A stretch of DNA of 64,000 nucleotides from Myxacorys chilensis ATA2-1-KO14. GTDB taxonomy: Bacteria > Cyanobacteriota > Cyanobacteriia > Leptolyngbyales > Leptolyngbyaceae. The translations under genes and the position numbers were made by a program. The stretch is taken from contig JAHHHP010000018.1 in assembly GCA_019359275.1 (NCBI GenBank), positions 1 to 64,000 of the forward strand, given 5' to 3'. Below the pieces are notes generated by a model, which saw only the letters and a list, made by a program, of their open reading frames with translations, did not search any database and was not told the DNA's origin. This document shows, in pieces, positions 54,825 through 64,000 of the stretch (within the stretch, counting starts at the first letter, position 1; the number at the start of each line of letters is the position of its first letter).

Positions 54825-55925
54825 GTGACCTATACGACAGAAGCTAGATCGCCCAACGGACGTGCTACAGCGTCCATCCCTCGCCGTCGAGCAGTCTTTC
54901 CCTTCACCGCGATCGTTGGACAAGAAGAAATGAAGCTGGCACTGCTTCTCAATATCATTGACCCCAAAATTGGCGGCGTCATGATTATGGGCGATCGCGG
55001 CACTGGTAAATCGACCACGATTCGAGCGCTGGCAGATTTGCTGCCCGAAATTGAAGTCGTGGCAGATGATCCTTTTAATAGCCACCCCAGCGATCCTGAA
55101 ATGATGGGTGACGAGGTGCGTCAGAAGATCGAGCAAGGGGCAGATGTGCCAGTTGCACAGAAGAAAGTGACAATGGTAGACCTGCCACTAGGCGCGACTG
55201 AAGATCGCGTGTGTGGCACGATTGACATCGAAAAAGCTCTTTCTGAAGGGGTGAAAGCGTTTGAACCCGGACTGCTGGCAAAGGCAAATCGAGGCATCCT
55301 CTATGTTGATGAAGTCAACTTGCTCGATGATCACTTAGTGGATGTGTTGCTCGACTCGGCAGCATCCGGTTGGAATACGGTTGAGCGAGAAGGCATCTCG
55401 ATTCGTCACCCTGCGCGGTTTGTGCTTGTTGGCTCTGGCAACCCAGAAGAAGGCGAACTGCGTCCTCAATTGCTTGATCGCTTTGGAATGCACGCCGAAA
55501 TTCGCACGGTGAAACAGCCTGAGCTACGAGTGCAAATTGTTGAACAACGGACTGAGTTTGATCAAGACCCGATGCCGTTTCTAGATCACTATCAGCCGCA
55601 GCAAGACGCCCTTCAGCAGACGATTGTGGATGCTCAGGCACGCTTAAAGTCAATCAACATCGATCACGATTTGCGTGTCAAAATTTCCCAAGTTTGTTCT
55701 GAACTAGATGTAGATGGTCTGCGGGGTGATATTGTGACCAACCGCGCTGCTAAAGCTCTAGCAGCGCTTGAAGGTCGAACTGATGTAACTGTAGATGATA
55801 TTCGTCGAATTGCGCCGCTGTGTCTCCGCCATCGCTTACGCAAAGACCCGATGGAATCAATCGATTCGGGGTACAAAGTTGAAAAGGTATTTGGTCAGGT
55901 GTTTGGCATAGAAGTAACAGGATAG
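54825..55925 (+). CDS. chlI: Magnesium chelatase ATPase subunit I
   Basis: A 366-residue AAA+ ATPase. With ChlD and ChlH it inserts Mg2+ into protoporphyrin IX, the committed step of chlorophyll synthesis. Walker A is [10 protein letters not shown] at about residues 57-66. Walker B lies in [19 protein letters not shown], sensor and arginine-finger regions in [19 protein letters not shown]. The C-terminal helical part has [19 protein letters not shown]. It begins at GTG 54825, the only start fitting homologues. A clear terminator follows. Confidence 0.97.
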   Translation: MTYTTEARSPNGRATASIPRRRAVFPFTAIVGQEEMKLALLLNIIDPKIGGVMIMGDRGTGKSTTIRALADLLPEIEVVADDPFNSHPSDPEMMGDEVRQKIEQGADVPVAQKKVTMVDLPLGATEDRVCGTIDIEKALSEGVKAFEPGLLAKANRGILYVDEVNLLDDHLVDVLLDSAASGWNTVEREGISIRHPARFVLVGSGNPEEGELRPQLLDRFGMHAEIRTVKQPELRVQIVEQRTEFDQDPMPFLDHYQPQQDALQQTIVDAQARLKSINIDHDLRVKISQVCSELDVDGLRGDIVTNRAAKALAALEGRTDVTVDDIRRIAPLCLRHRLRKDPMESIDSGYKVEKVFGQVFGIEVTG

Positions 55926-56268
55926 TTTTCTCAAATTTTTCTGGTAATCATCTCAGGAGGCTGTCTGCAAATGTGCTAGGCAGCCTTTTTGCTGCGTGGT
56001 TAGCGATCGCGCAAATCACAATAACTCAGAAAAACTACTTGATACGTCCGTAACCTCGACTAGTGCTTTCTCAAAGGAGAAGCGCCTGCGGCAACGCTTA
56101 GCAGAGGGATGAATTAGGTATAGTCACTCATCCCTCAAGCCATCTTCTAAATTTGACAGATTGCTAGCAAGTCTTTACGTTTAACTTTTCTTTCAACTAG
56201 CATTGTCAAATTCTCTATAGCGCTATTAGATGAAGCGCCCTAATCATGTCTTAGAGGCATTCGTCAAG
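55926..56268. other. Intergenic gap between chlI and the PA14-glycosidase
   Basis: A 343-bp gap with the chlI terminator (55958-55990) and a second inverted repeat, GAGGGATGA at 56104-56112 with TCATCCCTC at 56128-56136, related to the heptamer repeats at 14.1 kb. GAAGCGCCTGCGGCAACGCTT near 56080 looks like another dispersed motif. No gene seen. Confidence 0.6.
55958..55990 (+). terminator. Terminator of chlI
   Basis: AGGCTG (55958-55963) pairs with CAGCCT (55981-55986), followed by a T run (CCTTTTTG). It lies 33 bp after the stop codon. Confidence 0.8.
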
Positions 56269-58074
56269 TTATGCAGGCGTCAATTTCACAATCAACGGTT
56301 CATCGGGTACCTCCAATGTAATTTGGGTTGGTGAAACATATTGTCCAGTAGCATTGGTCGATTGGTTTGACAAAAACGTTGTTGCTTGACGGATTGGAGT
56401 TGACACGTTCAAAGTCACTTGCTGGTTGACCGTTGCATCCGTGCTAATTCCATTCGTCCACAGCACCAAGAAAAACTCTCCATTCGCCTTTTGCAGCAGC
56501 GTGTGATGCAGATTTGTGGTGTTTCCAGTCAAGCTATAGTTCAACGTTCCTAATGGAACATTGCTGGGTGTGTCGTTCAGCAAACTTATTAAATTTTTAA
56601 CTGCATAAAACGCAGGTTTTGGAGAACCATCGTGTCGAATTAAACCAAACCGATTCTCTTGAGAAGATTCAGGCTTCTGATCGATCAGTTCATACATGAA
56701 CGTTCGTCGGATATTCCAGTTGAAGTTCTCCAAGTACTGTCTAGGAACGTATTTTGCTGCAACCTGCTCAGTCACATTCGGCTGCTGAAGTGCCGTGTAG
56801 TGATCGGCGGTGTGCCAACCCGTCTCAGTTACAACAATGGGGCGATCGGCTGTTACCTTTTGCATTAGAGGCATCCATCGCCAATCGTAATCACTAGTGG
56901 GTGTTCTGCCGCCTGCATAGCTGTGCATATTGCCCAGATCGGACACGTCCCGCAAAGACCCCATCTGATCTGCATTTTCGGGTTGTGCTAAAGAGGGAGC
57001 AATCACCCAATAGCCTGCCGTCGCCGGATCGCTTTTCATTGCTCGGTATAGCTCGGTCTGATATTGGCGGGCTCCAGCGTAATTCCCCTGTCCTTGATAC
57101 GTAGAAACGTTGTTCACATCCCATTCATTGGGACCTTCAACCGCGTCTACTGAAGCTGCGACTCGTTTGACAATGTTGACCGCCTCAGTGGGAGAAATAT
57201 CGTCTTTAGGATCCATTACCAGCGTTGAGCGAATTCCAGACATTGCTAGGCGATTGAGTTTCTCAAATAGCTCAGCATTATTGCCACCATCCCGAATATG
57301 ACGAATTCCAAGTTCAATCAATCTTGGTTCGATCACATCGTTAAACCGACCGTAACTGGTATCGTTGTACCGCAGATGGGTATTGATTCCTAGCGAGTCG
57401 ATGAAGGCGCTGGCGCTCCGGGCTTGTTCTCCGGGCAGAGCAATGTTGGCCTGTCCTGGAACGGTTTCCTCTAAAAAGGAGGAAGAAAGCTGACTTTGAG
57501 GAACGATCTCTTTGGTTTGACTGAGGCTTGACCAAAAAAGTTTAGCGATCGCTTCGCCGCCCTGCTCATAATATTCCAGCTTAATGTCATAGGACTGATC
57601 CGCAAGGAGGCTAATGCTTCCGGTGTCAGTTGTTGGCGCGTGATCGTTCCAGTGATCAATCACGAGTTGTCCGTTAATCCACAATTTGATGCCGTCATCG
57701 GACAGTGTTTCAAACGTGTACGTCTCTGAGTACTTTGGCTGAATCTGCCCTGTCCAGCGCACTGAAAAGGCATCTGCTTCGACTTTAGAATCAGGCGAAC
57801 CGTAGTTCCAAGCAAAATCAACGGTGGCATCGACGCGCTTGAGAACAGGGTTGGTGAAGTCTGGGTTATCAAAGTACTGCGCCGTTAGACCGCTCGATTG
57901 TGAGTCAGGAGCGGCGATAAGAGAACTCTGTAGCGTAGCCTCTGCGCTGGCTTGCGATGTAATTGGCAGTCGCTCATCGAAATAGGGGGACGATTCGAGC
58001 GCGCTAAAGCTACGATCGCTGCCGCCAAGCTCCGAAGCATCGCTCGATAAAGTATTGAGTTTGGAGTCTAACAC
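56269..58074 (-). CDS. PA14 domain plus clan A glycosidase
   Basis: A 601-residue protein. Residues about 62-205 form a PA14 carbohydrate-binding domain (LTAQYFDNPDFTNPVLKRVD, then FETLSDDGIKLWINGQLVI). A TIM-barrel glycosidase follows (about 225-510): SLGINTHLRYNDTSYG, VEGPNEWDVNN (acid/base Glu) and VVTETGWHTADHY (nucleophile Glu). A small beta domain ends the protein. No Sec or Tat signal is visible at the GTG start (58074), although Shine-Dalgarno AGGAA is well placed for it, so secretion route is open. Family resembles GH39-like clan A. Substrate unknown. Confidence 0.85.
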   Translation of the reverse strand: MLDSKLNTLSSDASELGGSDRSFSALESSPYFDERLPITSQASAEATLQSSLIAAPDSQSSGLTAQYFDNPDFTNPVLKRVDATVDFAWNYGSPDSKVEADAFSVRWTGQIQPKYSETYTFETLSDDGIKLWINGQLVIDHWNDHAPTTDTGSISLLADQSYDIKLEYYEQGGEAIAKLFWSSLSQTKEIVPQSQLSSSFLEETVPGQANIALPGEQARSASAFIDSLGINTHLRYNDTSYGRFNDVIEPRLIELGIRHIRDGGNNAELFEKLNRLAMSGIRSTLVMDPKDDISPTEAVNIVKRVAASVDAVEGPNEWDVNNVSTYQGQGNYAGARQYQTELYRAMKSDPATAGYWVIAPSLAQPENADQMGSLRDVSDLGNMHSYAGGRTPTSDYDWRWMPLMQKVTADRPIVVTETGWHTADHYTALQQPNVTEQVAAKYVPRQYLENFNWNIRRTFMYELIDQKPESSQENRFGLIRHDGSPKPAFYAVKNLISLLNDTPSNVPLGTLNYSLTGNTTNLHHTLLQKANGEFFLVLWTNGISTDATVNQQVTLNVSTPIRQATTFLSNQSTNATGQYVSPTQITLEVPDEPLIVKLTPA

Positions 58075-58879
58075 AAGGTTTTCCTAGAATTTGACAGTCT
58101 AATCTGACTAAGCTTTGCGAAAAGCTCAGGGAAGATGCATAGCAAACAAAATGATCTGTCTAGAAAACTGATGAAGCAGTAATTACACTGGTTTGAAAAG
58201 AAACAGTATTGCGATTCAACACAGGACTAAAGAGGACTGAAAAGTGGCGAATTTGGCACTGCTTTGCAGACCGTACACACTGTTTATTGAAAGAATTGGC
58301 GTTCCACCTTTTGACCAAGTATAAGGAACTATTTGCTAGGGTTTGGGTCTATCCGGCTGGAATTCTAACTAAGAGATTGTAAAAAAATAGCAACCATAAA
58401 ATTATTACTGTTCGGTTGCCCATATGAACTCGGTATTATATTACTTGAATTCATACATCTTGACTACTTAAAATTCAAGATTTAAATTTAATCCTAGAAA
58501 CCGCCACAATCCAGCATTCGCTGTGGTTTTCAACCGTTTTTCTCCTAATTTAATAGTGGACTGAAGAAAAAGAAGATGAAAAAGTGTTTGCGATCGCGGA
58601 CGAAATCTCCCTCTTTATTTGCAGCAGTTTCTATTTCTTGATTCGTGCTTCTGTTGCTCTTTTATTCTTCACTCGCTTCATATTCTCTACGTGCTTCAAA
58701 AGTATTAAGGCTTTACCAAGCCGTAGAATTGCAGTTGATTTTTGCTTATTTTGCTGTTTCTAAATCACAGGCAACTGCCTATGTTTCAATGTTCGTTGAA
58801 CTACACACAAAAGTGTAGAAATCAGGCAGAACTTTGGTTTGGTCGTGTATTGGATATGACAACTCGTTTATCTGCTACA
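58075..58879. other. AT-rich non-coding stretch upstream of the LtrA remnant
   Basis: No gene, promoter or repeat was recognised here. It is AT-rich in comparison with its neighbours and gives only short reading frames. It may be decayed coding sequence joined to the pseudogene to its right, but I cannot show this. Confidence 0.45.
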
Positions 58880-59440
58880 TTCATAAGCAGATGGGCACAC
58901 GTCAGAATTCTGCATAATTCAATCTTGCTGACTGTTGCATTTCATAAATTGAACGCTGTTGAATCAATATTTGCGTTGAGCTTGCTCGCTTTCTGTTAGA
59001 GCATCTCACGCTAGTTAGTTCTTTACAGTTTGCTGCATTATTTATTCCATGCTGGCGGACATGGATTTTGTTTATATATTATGCTAATGGTCGCGGCACC
59101 GATGATATTCGCCACCACTTGTTAATTCTTGCAGAGATGTTAGCTGTACTGATTCTTGGTGTTAATCTTCATGATGCATTTAGTGATGCATGACTGCGCT
59201 TCTGCTGGCGCATTTTTTATTTACAAGATTGTACTAGCGCTATCTATTCATGCAACTCGTGATATTCTTACTGACTTAGCAATCGTATGATTACGTCTCT
59301 AACTTTTATGTTTAAAGTGTCGTTCTATAAGTAATATTGTTTTCAATTTTATTCCTTAGCGATCGCTGGGTGTTATGTTGTGCGGTGGCGCTATGTATGC
59401 TGCCTATTGTCTTTATTGTGGTTGCGTCTTGCCTGATGCA
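58880..59440 (+). pseudogene. Decayed low-temperature-requirement A (LtrA) family gene
   Basis: Fragments of one LtrA-like protein occur in order but in changing frames. First comes RWAHVRILHNSILL...NAVESIFALS (frame of 58742), then ELARFLLEHLTL and SLQFAALFIPCWRTWILFIY with YANGRGTDDIRHHLLILAEM and LGVNLHDAFSDA (to a TGA at 59191). Next is SAGAFFIYKIVLALSIHATR with DILTDLAIV (59201-59290), then possibly WVLCCAVALCMLPIVF (59367 on). LtrA proteins are multi-pass membrane proteins with HDAF-like motifs. At least two frameshifts and several stops make it a pseudogene. No intact start is present. Confidence 0.72.
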
Positions 59441-59453
59441 GATTTCTAAAACA

Positions 59454-59505
59454 GAAGTCTGTCTCTAACGATCGCAAGGCATAGCGATCGTTAGAGACAG
59501 ACTTC
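59454..59505. repeat. 22-bp perfect inverted repeat
   Basis: The left arm at 59454-59475 (GAAGTCTGTCTCTAACGATC plus GC) pairs exactly with 59484-59505 around an 8-nt loop. It lies between the LtrA remnant and the cysW stop (59651). It could stop cysW-operon transcripts, or be a mobile palindrome or REP-like unit. There is no T run. Confidence 0.88.
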
Positions 59506-59650
59506 GTTAGCCGAAGGAATTGCGTTAGTAGCGCCGTTCATAAAAGTAGATCTAGATTCCTCTAAATCTGATATCAATTTTCTAAATTAATGCGACAGAC
59601 CTCATAAAGGCACAGCACTGCCATGCTCTAACAGGAGCCTCTTAAACCAA

Positions 59651-60523
59651 TTACTCAGTGTCTTTAATGCGAGTTTTACGTTCTAGAATTTCCTTCAATA
59701 CCAAAGTCACGACTGCTAGTAATGCCAGTAGAACGGCAGCAGAGTAGGCAGCTTCCCCTTCGTACTGTTTATAAGCTTCTTCTACAAACAACGGTAAACT
59801 TTGAGTCTTGCCAGCGATATTTCCCGATACCACCGACACAGCTCCAAACTCGCCCATTGCTCTGGCATTGGTCAAAATTAATCCGTAGAGCAGTCCCCAC
59901 CGAATGTTTGGCAGGGTGACTCGCCAAAACGTCTGCCAATCGCTCGCACCCAAGATTTTTGCCGCTTCTTCTTGATCGGCTCCGGCTTCTTCCAGCACAG
60001 GAATCACTTCACGCGCTACAAACGGCATACTGACAAATGCAGACGCTAACACCATTGCCGGAAACGCAAACACAACCCTGATTCCATGATCTTGCAACCA
60101 ACCCCCAAACCATCCTTGTTGCCCATAGACCAGTACGATCATCAATCCTGCGACTACGGGAGAAATGGAAAACGGCAGGTCAATGATGCTGAGTAGGAAG
60201 GTTCGACCTGGAAATCGTCGCCGCGCGATCGCCCAAGCAGCACATAAGCCGAACACCGTGTTCAAGGGCACGCAAATGAGAGCCATCAGCACAGTGAGCT
60301 TGATCGCGTGCAAAAAGGTTGGCTGAGTCAAGTTCGCGAGAAAAGGCCCAACGCCTTTGCTAAACGCTTGCATGAAGACGTTTAAGGCAGGGATATAGAG
60401 GACGAGAGCGAGGTATGCGATCGCAATGCTAACTAGCGCGATCGAAGCCCAACTTTTAGATTTCGTTGGCTTTTTCTCAGAGGTTACCTGAGCCGTTGTC
60501 AGAAAGGGATCTACACTAGTCAT
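59651..60523 (-). CDS. cysW: Sulfate/thiosulfate ABC transporter permease CysW
   Basis: A 290-residue inner-membrane permease, one of two channel subunits for sulfate import. About six membrane helices are visible ([20 protein letters not shown], then [31 protein letters not shown] [20 protein letters not shown]). The EAA loop that contacts the ATPase is [20 protein letters not shown] (about residues 185-205). Start: ATG 60523, overlapping the cysT stop by 8 bp, so the two are coupled. The cysA ATPase gene that usually follows cysW is not here. Confidence 0.94.
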   Translation of the reverse strand: MTSVDPFLTTAQVTSEKKPTKSKSWASIALVSIAIAYLALVLYIPALNVFMQAFSKGVGPFLANLTQPTFLHAIKLTVLMALICVPLNTVFGLCAAWAIARRRFPGRTFLLSIIDLPFSISPVVAGLMIVLVYGQQGWFGGWLQDHGIRVVFAFPAMVLASAFVSMPFVAREVIPVLEEAGADQEEAAKILGASDWQTFWRVTLPNIRWGLLYGLILTNARAMGEFGAVSVVSGNIAGKTQSLPLFVEEAYKQYEGEAAYSAAVLLALLAVVTLVLKEILERKTRIKDTE

Positions 60524-61370
60524 ACCGTCTTGCCCAAGCCTGTAGTAAGTTAATTCCAATCAGTGCAACTAGCGAGATGATCAACAACACCATGCCGATT
60601 ACCGTTGCACCTGGGTAGTCGTATTGTTCTAATCGCTGAAAAATTAACACTGGTGCAATCAGATCTCTAAAAGGAGTATTTGACGCAATAATTACCGTCG
60701 AACCATACTCTCCAACCGCGCGAGAGAATCCCAGCGCAACTCCGGTCAAAATAGCTGGCAGAAGCGGCGGAAAAATGACGTGTCGAAAGGTTTGCCACGG
60801 TGACGCCCCCAAACACCAAGCGGCTTCCTCAATGTCCTGCTCCATTTCTGCCAACACGGGTTGCACGGTGCGGATCACAAAAGGCAGTGAGATAAACGTC
60901 ATTGCAACGCCTACCCCAATCCGAGTAAAGGCAATTTTGATACCAAACGGCGCAGCCAGTGAACCTAACCAACCGTTTTGGCTATAGACTGTCGCGAGCG
61001 TCAAACCGGCAACAGAAGTTGGTAGGGCAAAGGGCAAATCAACTGACGCATCGATAAATCGCTTTAATGGAAAGTCTTCACGCACCAGCACCCACGCGAT
61101 CAATGTGCCAAACACTCCATTAAATGCCGCTGCAATGAGCGAGGTCGTAAACGTCACATCATAGGCAGATAGGGCAGTTGGGCTAGTCGCAATTTGCCAA
61201 AACTTGGCAGGTCCAACCGCACTCGCTTTGGTCAGCATTGCCAGCACGGGTAGAATGAGCATCACGGCTAAGTAGCCGAGCATAATTCGCCATGTCCAGG
61301 GCGCATGGATGATTTGCCGGAGGAAAGCTTTCCCTAACCTCGGTTTTTCTGGAAGTGAGGAGATAGTCAT
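60516..61370 (-). CDS. cysT: Sulfate/thiosulfate ABC transporter permease CysT (CysU)
   Basis: A 284-residue permease, partner of CysW. Membrane segments include [17 protein letters not shown] and [20 protein letters not shown]. The EAA loop is [20 protein letters not shown] (about residues 190-210). Length and motifs are normal. Start is ATG 61370 ([11 protein letters not shown]); an upstream TTG gives three more residues. The gene lies 150 bp downstream of the binding-protein gene on the same strand. Confidence 0.94.
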   Translation of the reverse strand: MTISSLPEKPRLGKAFLRQIIHAPWTWRIMLGYLAVMLILPVLAMLTKASAVGPAKFWQIATSPTALSAYDVTFTTSLIAAAFNGVFGTLIAWVLVREDFPLKRFIDASVDLPFALPTSVAGLTLATVYSQNGWLGSLAAPFGIKIAFTRIGVGVAMTFISLPFVIRTVQPVLAEMEQDIEEAAWCLGASPWQTFRHVIFPPLLPAILTGVALGFSRAVGEYGSTVIIASNTPFRDLIAPVLIFQRLEQYDYPGATVIGMVLLIISLVALIGINLLQAWARRYD

Positions 61371-61496
61371 TGGTGGCAAACTGAATTGATATGAGCAGTG
61401 ATCGTTTTGGTGAGGACTGGCAGCCGATCAGACTGGTAAGAATGAGAAGCGGAGGTTGAACCAGGCGTTTTACGATCGACTACCAGACAATACTAC

Positions 61497-61522
61497 GATC
61501 GAGCGACTGTGATCGAGCGACT
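61497..61522. repeat. Short tandem repeat GATCGAGCGACT
   Basis: GATCGAGCGACT appears at 61497-61508 and 61511-61522. Related bases extend to 61485 and 61530. It overlaps the stop codon of sbpA, just before the cysT gene. Confidence 0.6.
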
Positions 61523-62639
61523 ACGATTGAGCACGAATGCTGTCGAACGTGCCGCCGTCCTCAAAGACTTGCTGGGCTTGTTCCCAGCCGCCATACTCGC
61601 CGATTTTGCCTAACTGCTTCACAGGCGGAAACTTGTCAGTAAATTCCTTTTGCTTGCTCAAATCGCCTAATGGACGGAAGCCAACCTTGGCAAATTCTTG
61701 CTGAGCTTCTGGCGTAAACAAGAACTTCACAAAGGCTTCAGCCGCCTCGCGTGTTCCATGCTTATCCACATTTTTATCTATGACTGTAGTTGGCGTGTCG
61801 ATCGAGATATTCACGTCTGGCACAACGTAATCTAACGATTCACCCTTTTGCGTTGCCAAAATCACCTCATTTTCGTAGTTCACCAGAGCGTCTCCCTGAC
61901 CCTGCTTGGCGAACGCATCGGTCGATTCCCGCGCATCCTTGGCTAACACCGCCACGTTTTTGTATGCCTTCGCGACAAAATCCTTGGCTTTGGCTTCATC
62001 ATTTCCAGCTTTGATAGCAGAGTTCCACAATGCAAAGTAGTTCCAACGCGCTCCTCCCGAAGTTTTCGGGTCAGCCGTCACCCACTTAACATCATCTCGC
62101 GCTAAGTCAGTAAAGGATTTGATCCCTTTGGGATTTCCCGGACGGGTAATAATAGCGGCTACCGTTTCACCCACATTGCCGTTGTTGGGAACGCGCTGAT
62201 TCCAGTTAGAGTTGACGAATCCAGCACTCACCAATTTGAGTACATCGGCTCCGATCGCAAGATGCACAACATCGGCTTCCAAGCCATCGATCACGGCGCG
62301 AGTCTGAGAACCCGATCCTCCATAACTTTGATTAAACGTGACGTTCTGACCGTTGTGGTCTTTCTTCCACTGCTCGACAAACTTAGGAATAATGGCATCA
62401 TGGGCTGCTTTGGGCACCGCATAACCAACTAACGTCAACTGAATATCTTGCTGTTGATTAGAGGCTGGGCTGGCGTTATTAGAAGTGGTGTTACCAGACG
62501 AGCAAGCCGCGATCGCAACACTCAACACCGCCCCCATCAGAAACAGCGATATAAACCCTCGAAGCGAAGCGAATTTAATCTTATTAAATGGGTTAACCAT
62601 TTCCTGCACGGTTTGTAGCGTGCGCTGCCAAGCCTTCAT
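61521..62639 (-). CDS. sbpA: Sulfate-binding periplasmic lipoprotein
   Basis: A 372-residue substrate-binding protein of the sulfate importer. The N-terminal signal (GFISLFLMGAVLSVAIAAC) ends in a lipobox, so it is lipid-anchored. Typical features are FNQSYGGSGSQTRAVIDGLE, DVVHLAIGADVLKLV, VTADPKTSGGARWNYFALW and FRPLGDLSKQKEF near the C-terminus. Specific for sulfate by family (SbpA/CysP); thiosulfate cannot be excluded. ATG at 62639. Order is sbpA-cysT-cysW. No regulatory motif was identified upstream. Confidence 0.94.
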   Translation of the reverse strand: MKAWQRTLQTVQEMVNPFNKIKFASLRGFISLFLMGAVLSVAIAACSSGNTTSNNASPASNQQQDIQLTLVGYAVPKAAHDAIIPKFVEQWKKDHNGQNVTFNQSYGGSGSQTRAVIDGLEADVVHLAIGADVLKLVSAGFVNSNWNQRVPNNGNVGETVAAIITRPGNPKGIKSFTDLARDDVKWVTADPKTSGGARWNYFALWNSAIKAGNDEAKAKDFVAKAYKNVAVLAKDARESTDAFAKQGQGDALVNYENEVILATQKGESLDYVVPDVNISIDTPTTVIDKNVDKHGTREAAEAFVKFLFTPEAQQEFAKVGFRPLGDLSKQKEFTDKFPPVKQLGKIGEYGGWEQAQQVFEDGGTFDSIRAQS

Positions 62640-62815
62640 TCTGTCATCTCCCAAACAATCTACGGTTTATCCCTCGGGTTACCGTAATTCCAGTAGACTC
62701 TGATTGTATCGAGTGCGGGTGACAAACGCAAGAATAATCTCCTAAATCTTGAGCGGCAAAGGCGAGATTGATGTGACTGGCTCAGGACTGACACAACGGC
62801 TTCTTGGTGGCAGGA

Positions 62816-63598
62816 TCAGCAATGCTGAGCAAATTGGCGTGATCGACCATCCTGAAAAACTAGCAGTTCTCCTGGTTGGAGAGTCGTCCAGGCTTCATTA
62901 TCGGTCAGTGGCGTCGTCGCAATGACCGCTACTCGATCGAGCGGCGTGGTCAACTCCTGAAAATCAACGGTCACTTCTTCGTCTATCAGGTGAGCAGCGG
63001 CAAAGGGAGCCTGACGCACGATGTAGCAGAGTTTTGTAGAGCAATGGGCGAAAAAAGATTCTCCGTCTGAAAGCAGATAATTGAACGTCCCATAATGAGC
63101 GATGTCTTGAGTAACGGCTTGTAGTACGACGTACAACTGCTCTAAGGTCGGCTTGCCCTGCGGAAACGCTTGCCGCAATGTATTGAGGATCAAACAGAAG
63201 GCGCGTTCGCTGTCGGTTTGCCCAACAGGGACATAAAACCCCTGACGGGCTGGCTCAAAATTGGGCAAGTCGCCATTGTGAGCAAACACCCAATATCGTC
63301 CCCAAAGTTCGCGCTGAAAGGGATGGCAGTTTTCTAGTGCCACTTTGCCAAATGTCGCCTTACGAATATGAGCAATCACATGCTTTGACTTGATCGGGTA
63401 GTGGCGGACTAATTCGGCGATCGGGGATGTGATCGCGGGTTTTTCATCGAGAAACACTCGACACCCTGCCCCCTCAAAAAAGGCAATTCCCCAGCCGTCC
63501 TGATGTTCATCTGTCTTTCCGCCTCGTGCCGCAAAGCCTTCAAAGGAAAAGCAGATGTCTGTCGGCACATTGCAGTTCATTCCCAACAGTTGGCACAT
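62816..63598 (-). CDS. Class II glutamine amidotransferase
   Basis: A 260-residue protein with N-terminal nucleophile Cys2 (MCQLLGMNCNVPTDIC). The Ntn-type fold is shown by RGGKTDEHQDGWGIAFFEG, HVIAHIRKATFGKVALENCH and WVFAHNGDLPNFEP. Relatives include YafJ and EgtC, which cleave a gamma-glutamyl bond. Ergothioneine genes (EgtB/D) are not near, so the EgtC role is not assumed. Length is short (no synthase domain). ATG at 63598. It sits between sbpA and the divergent cysE. Confidence 0.9.
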   Translation of the reverse strand: MCQLLGMNCNVPTDICFSFEGFAARGGKTDEHQDGWGIAFFEGAGCRVFLDEKPAITSPIAELVRHYPIKSKHVIAHIRKATFGKVALENCHPFQRELWGRYWVFAHNGDLPNFEPARQGFYVPVGQTDSERAFCLILNTLRQAFPQGKPTLEQLYVVLQAVTQDIAHYGTFNYLLSDGESFFAHCSTKLCYIVRQAPFAAAHLIDEEVTVDFQELTTPLDRVAVIATTPLTDNEAWTTLQPGELLVFQDGRSRQFAQHC

Positions 63599-63836
63599 TT
63601 AACCCGCCTGCAAGACACTATGCCAACTGATTGTAATGGTGAAGGTCGAGTCTTTTGAAATTTATCTGAGATGAAGTGCGACTTCGGGCAGGAGAGCTTT
63701 GAGAGTGTGATAGTATTCTAATTCAAGCAATCTACTGTAACTTGATGAGTTTGCCGTAGTTTAATCAGAACTCGCTTTAGGGTTCACTCTATCGGCGGAA
63801 ATTAGGACGATTTTTCTTCACTCCTTGCTGATACCC

Positions 63837-64000
63837 ATGCTGTTAACCGATTTGCAAGCTATCTATCAGCGCGATCCTGCTGCTCGCCACTGGCTAGAAG
63901 TGATCACGTGCTACCCCGGACTTCATGCCCTCTGGTTTTACCGCTTCGCCCACTGGCTCTACCGACTTGGGCTGCCTGTTATCCCTCGGCTAATTTCGCA
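63837..64000 (+). CDS. cysE: Serine O-acetyltransferase, N-terminal part (cut by window edge)
   Basis: A partial frame of 54 codons from ATG 63837 to the window end. MLLTDLQAIYQRDPAARHWL followed by EVITCYPGLHALWFYRFAHW matches the helical N-terminus of bacterial CysE. The enzyme makes O-acetylserine from serine and acetyl-CoA for cysteine synthesis. The left-handed beta helix lies outside. Partial, so activity cannot be judged. Confidence 0.9.
   Translation, partial: MLLTDLQAIYQRDPAARHWLEVITCYPGLHALWFYRFAHWLYRLGLPVIPRLIS

Noticed and set aside
58742..58999. 85-codon plus-strand frame as an independent gene
   Set aside because: Its C-terminal part aligns with the start of the LtrA remnant, so it is better treated as part of the pseudogene with an unrelated leader.
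1..64000. CRISPR array
   Set aside because: No regularly spaced direct repeats of 25-40 bp with unique spacers were seen; the repeats present are short tandem or inverted units.

Overview
The window is chromosomal DNA of a cyanobacterium. Diagnostic genes are chlI (Mg-chelatase), a carboxysome shell protein (CcmK family), a gap2-type GAPDH, a thylakoid-lumen-type cyclophilin, a group 2 sigma factor and an sbpA-cysT-cysW sulfate importer. The HIP1 octamer GCGATCGC and its variants are scattered throughout. Many cyanobacteria-only hypothetical families (DUF4330, DUF3352, DUF928) suggest a filamentous or Leptolyngbya-like lineage, but genus cannot be fixed from this sequence. Gene order is mostly mosaic housekeeping with few long operons, as is usual in cyanobacteria.

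Layout. 1-108 is the tail of an IS5-type transposase cut by the window edge. 0.2-10.4 kb: M48 protease, DUF4330, gnd, hrcA, rhodanese, DUF3352, HEAT-repeat protein and pyrE. 10.4-16.5 kb: a tRNA(CAU), CNNM/CorC-type protein, accB, efp, lumenal cyclophilin and thiL. 16.6-25 kb: fatty acid desaturase, gap2, murC-murB, ebfC-like gene, LMW phosphatase and an endonuclease/exonuclease/phosphatase protein. 25-31 kb: NarL-type regulator, cupin, a compact four-gene overlapping operon of unknown function (26457-29257) and a GHL10-like glycosidase. 31.3-36 kb: a large CBS-GAF-PAS-PAS hybrid kinase, a stand-alone ccmK paralogue and glutaminase. 36-45 kb: a tandem SH3 protein, a YS-type pseudo-orthocaspase, sat and several envelope hypotheticals. 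45-58 kb: group 2 sigma factor, GH15, a Tat-exported clan-A glycosidase, SGNH esterase, HPF-cold-shock fusion, PPOX-like protein, DUF928, dapB, chlI and a PA14-glycosidase. 58-64 kb: a decayed LtrA gene and a large palindrome, then sulfate uptake (cysW, cysT, sbpA), a class II glutamine amidotransferase and the start of cysE.

Themes. Sulfur assimilation is represented three times: import at 59.6-62.6 kb, ATP sulfurylase at 39.5 kb and serine acetyltransferase at the right edge. Carbohydrate-active and envelope proteins are dense between 47 and 58 kb. The best candidate for an undescribed system is the four-gene operon at 26457-29257. It encodes a membrane protein with a basic tail, an anchored BamE-like protein, a lipoprotein and a secreted protein with a conserved enzyme-like domain, all translationally coupled behind a palindrome-rich promoter. 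Other notable items are the pseudo-orthocaspase lacking both catalytic residues, the GAF domain that keeps the canonical bilin-binding Cys position, the satellite CcmK and the frameshifted LtrA remnant. All functional calls come from reading the sequence and recalling families; no database search was possible.
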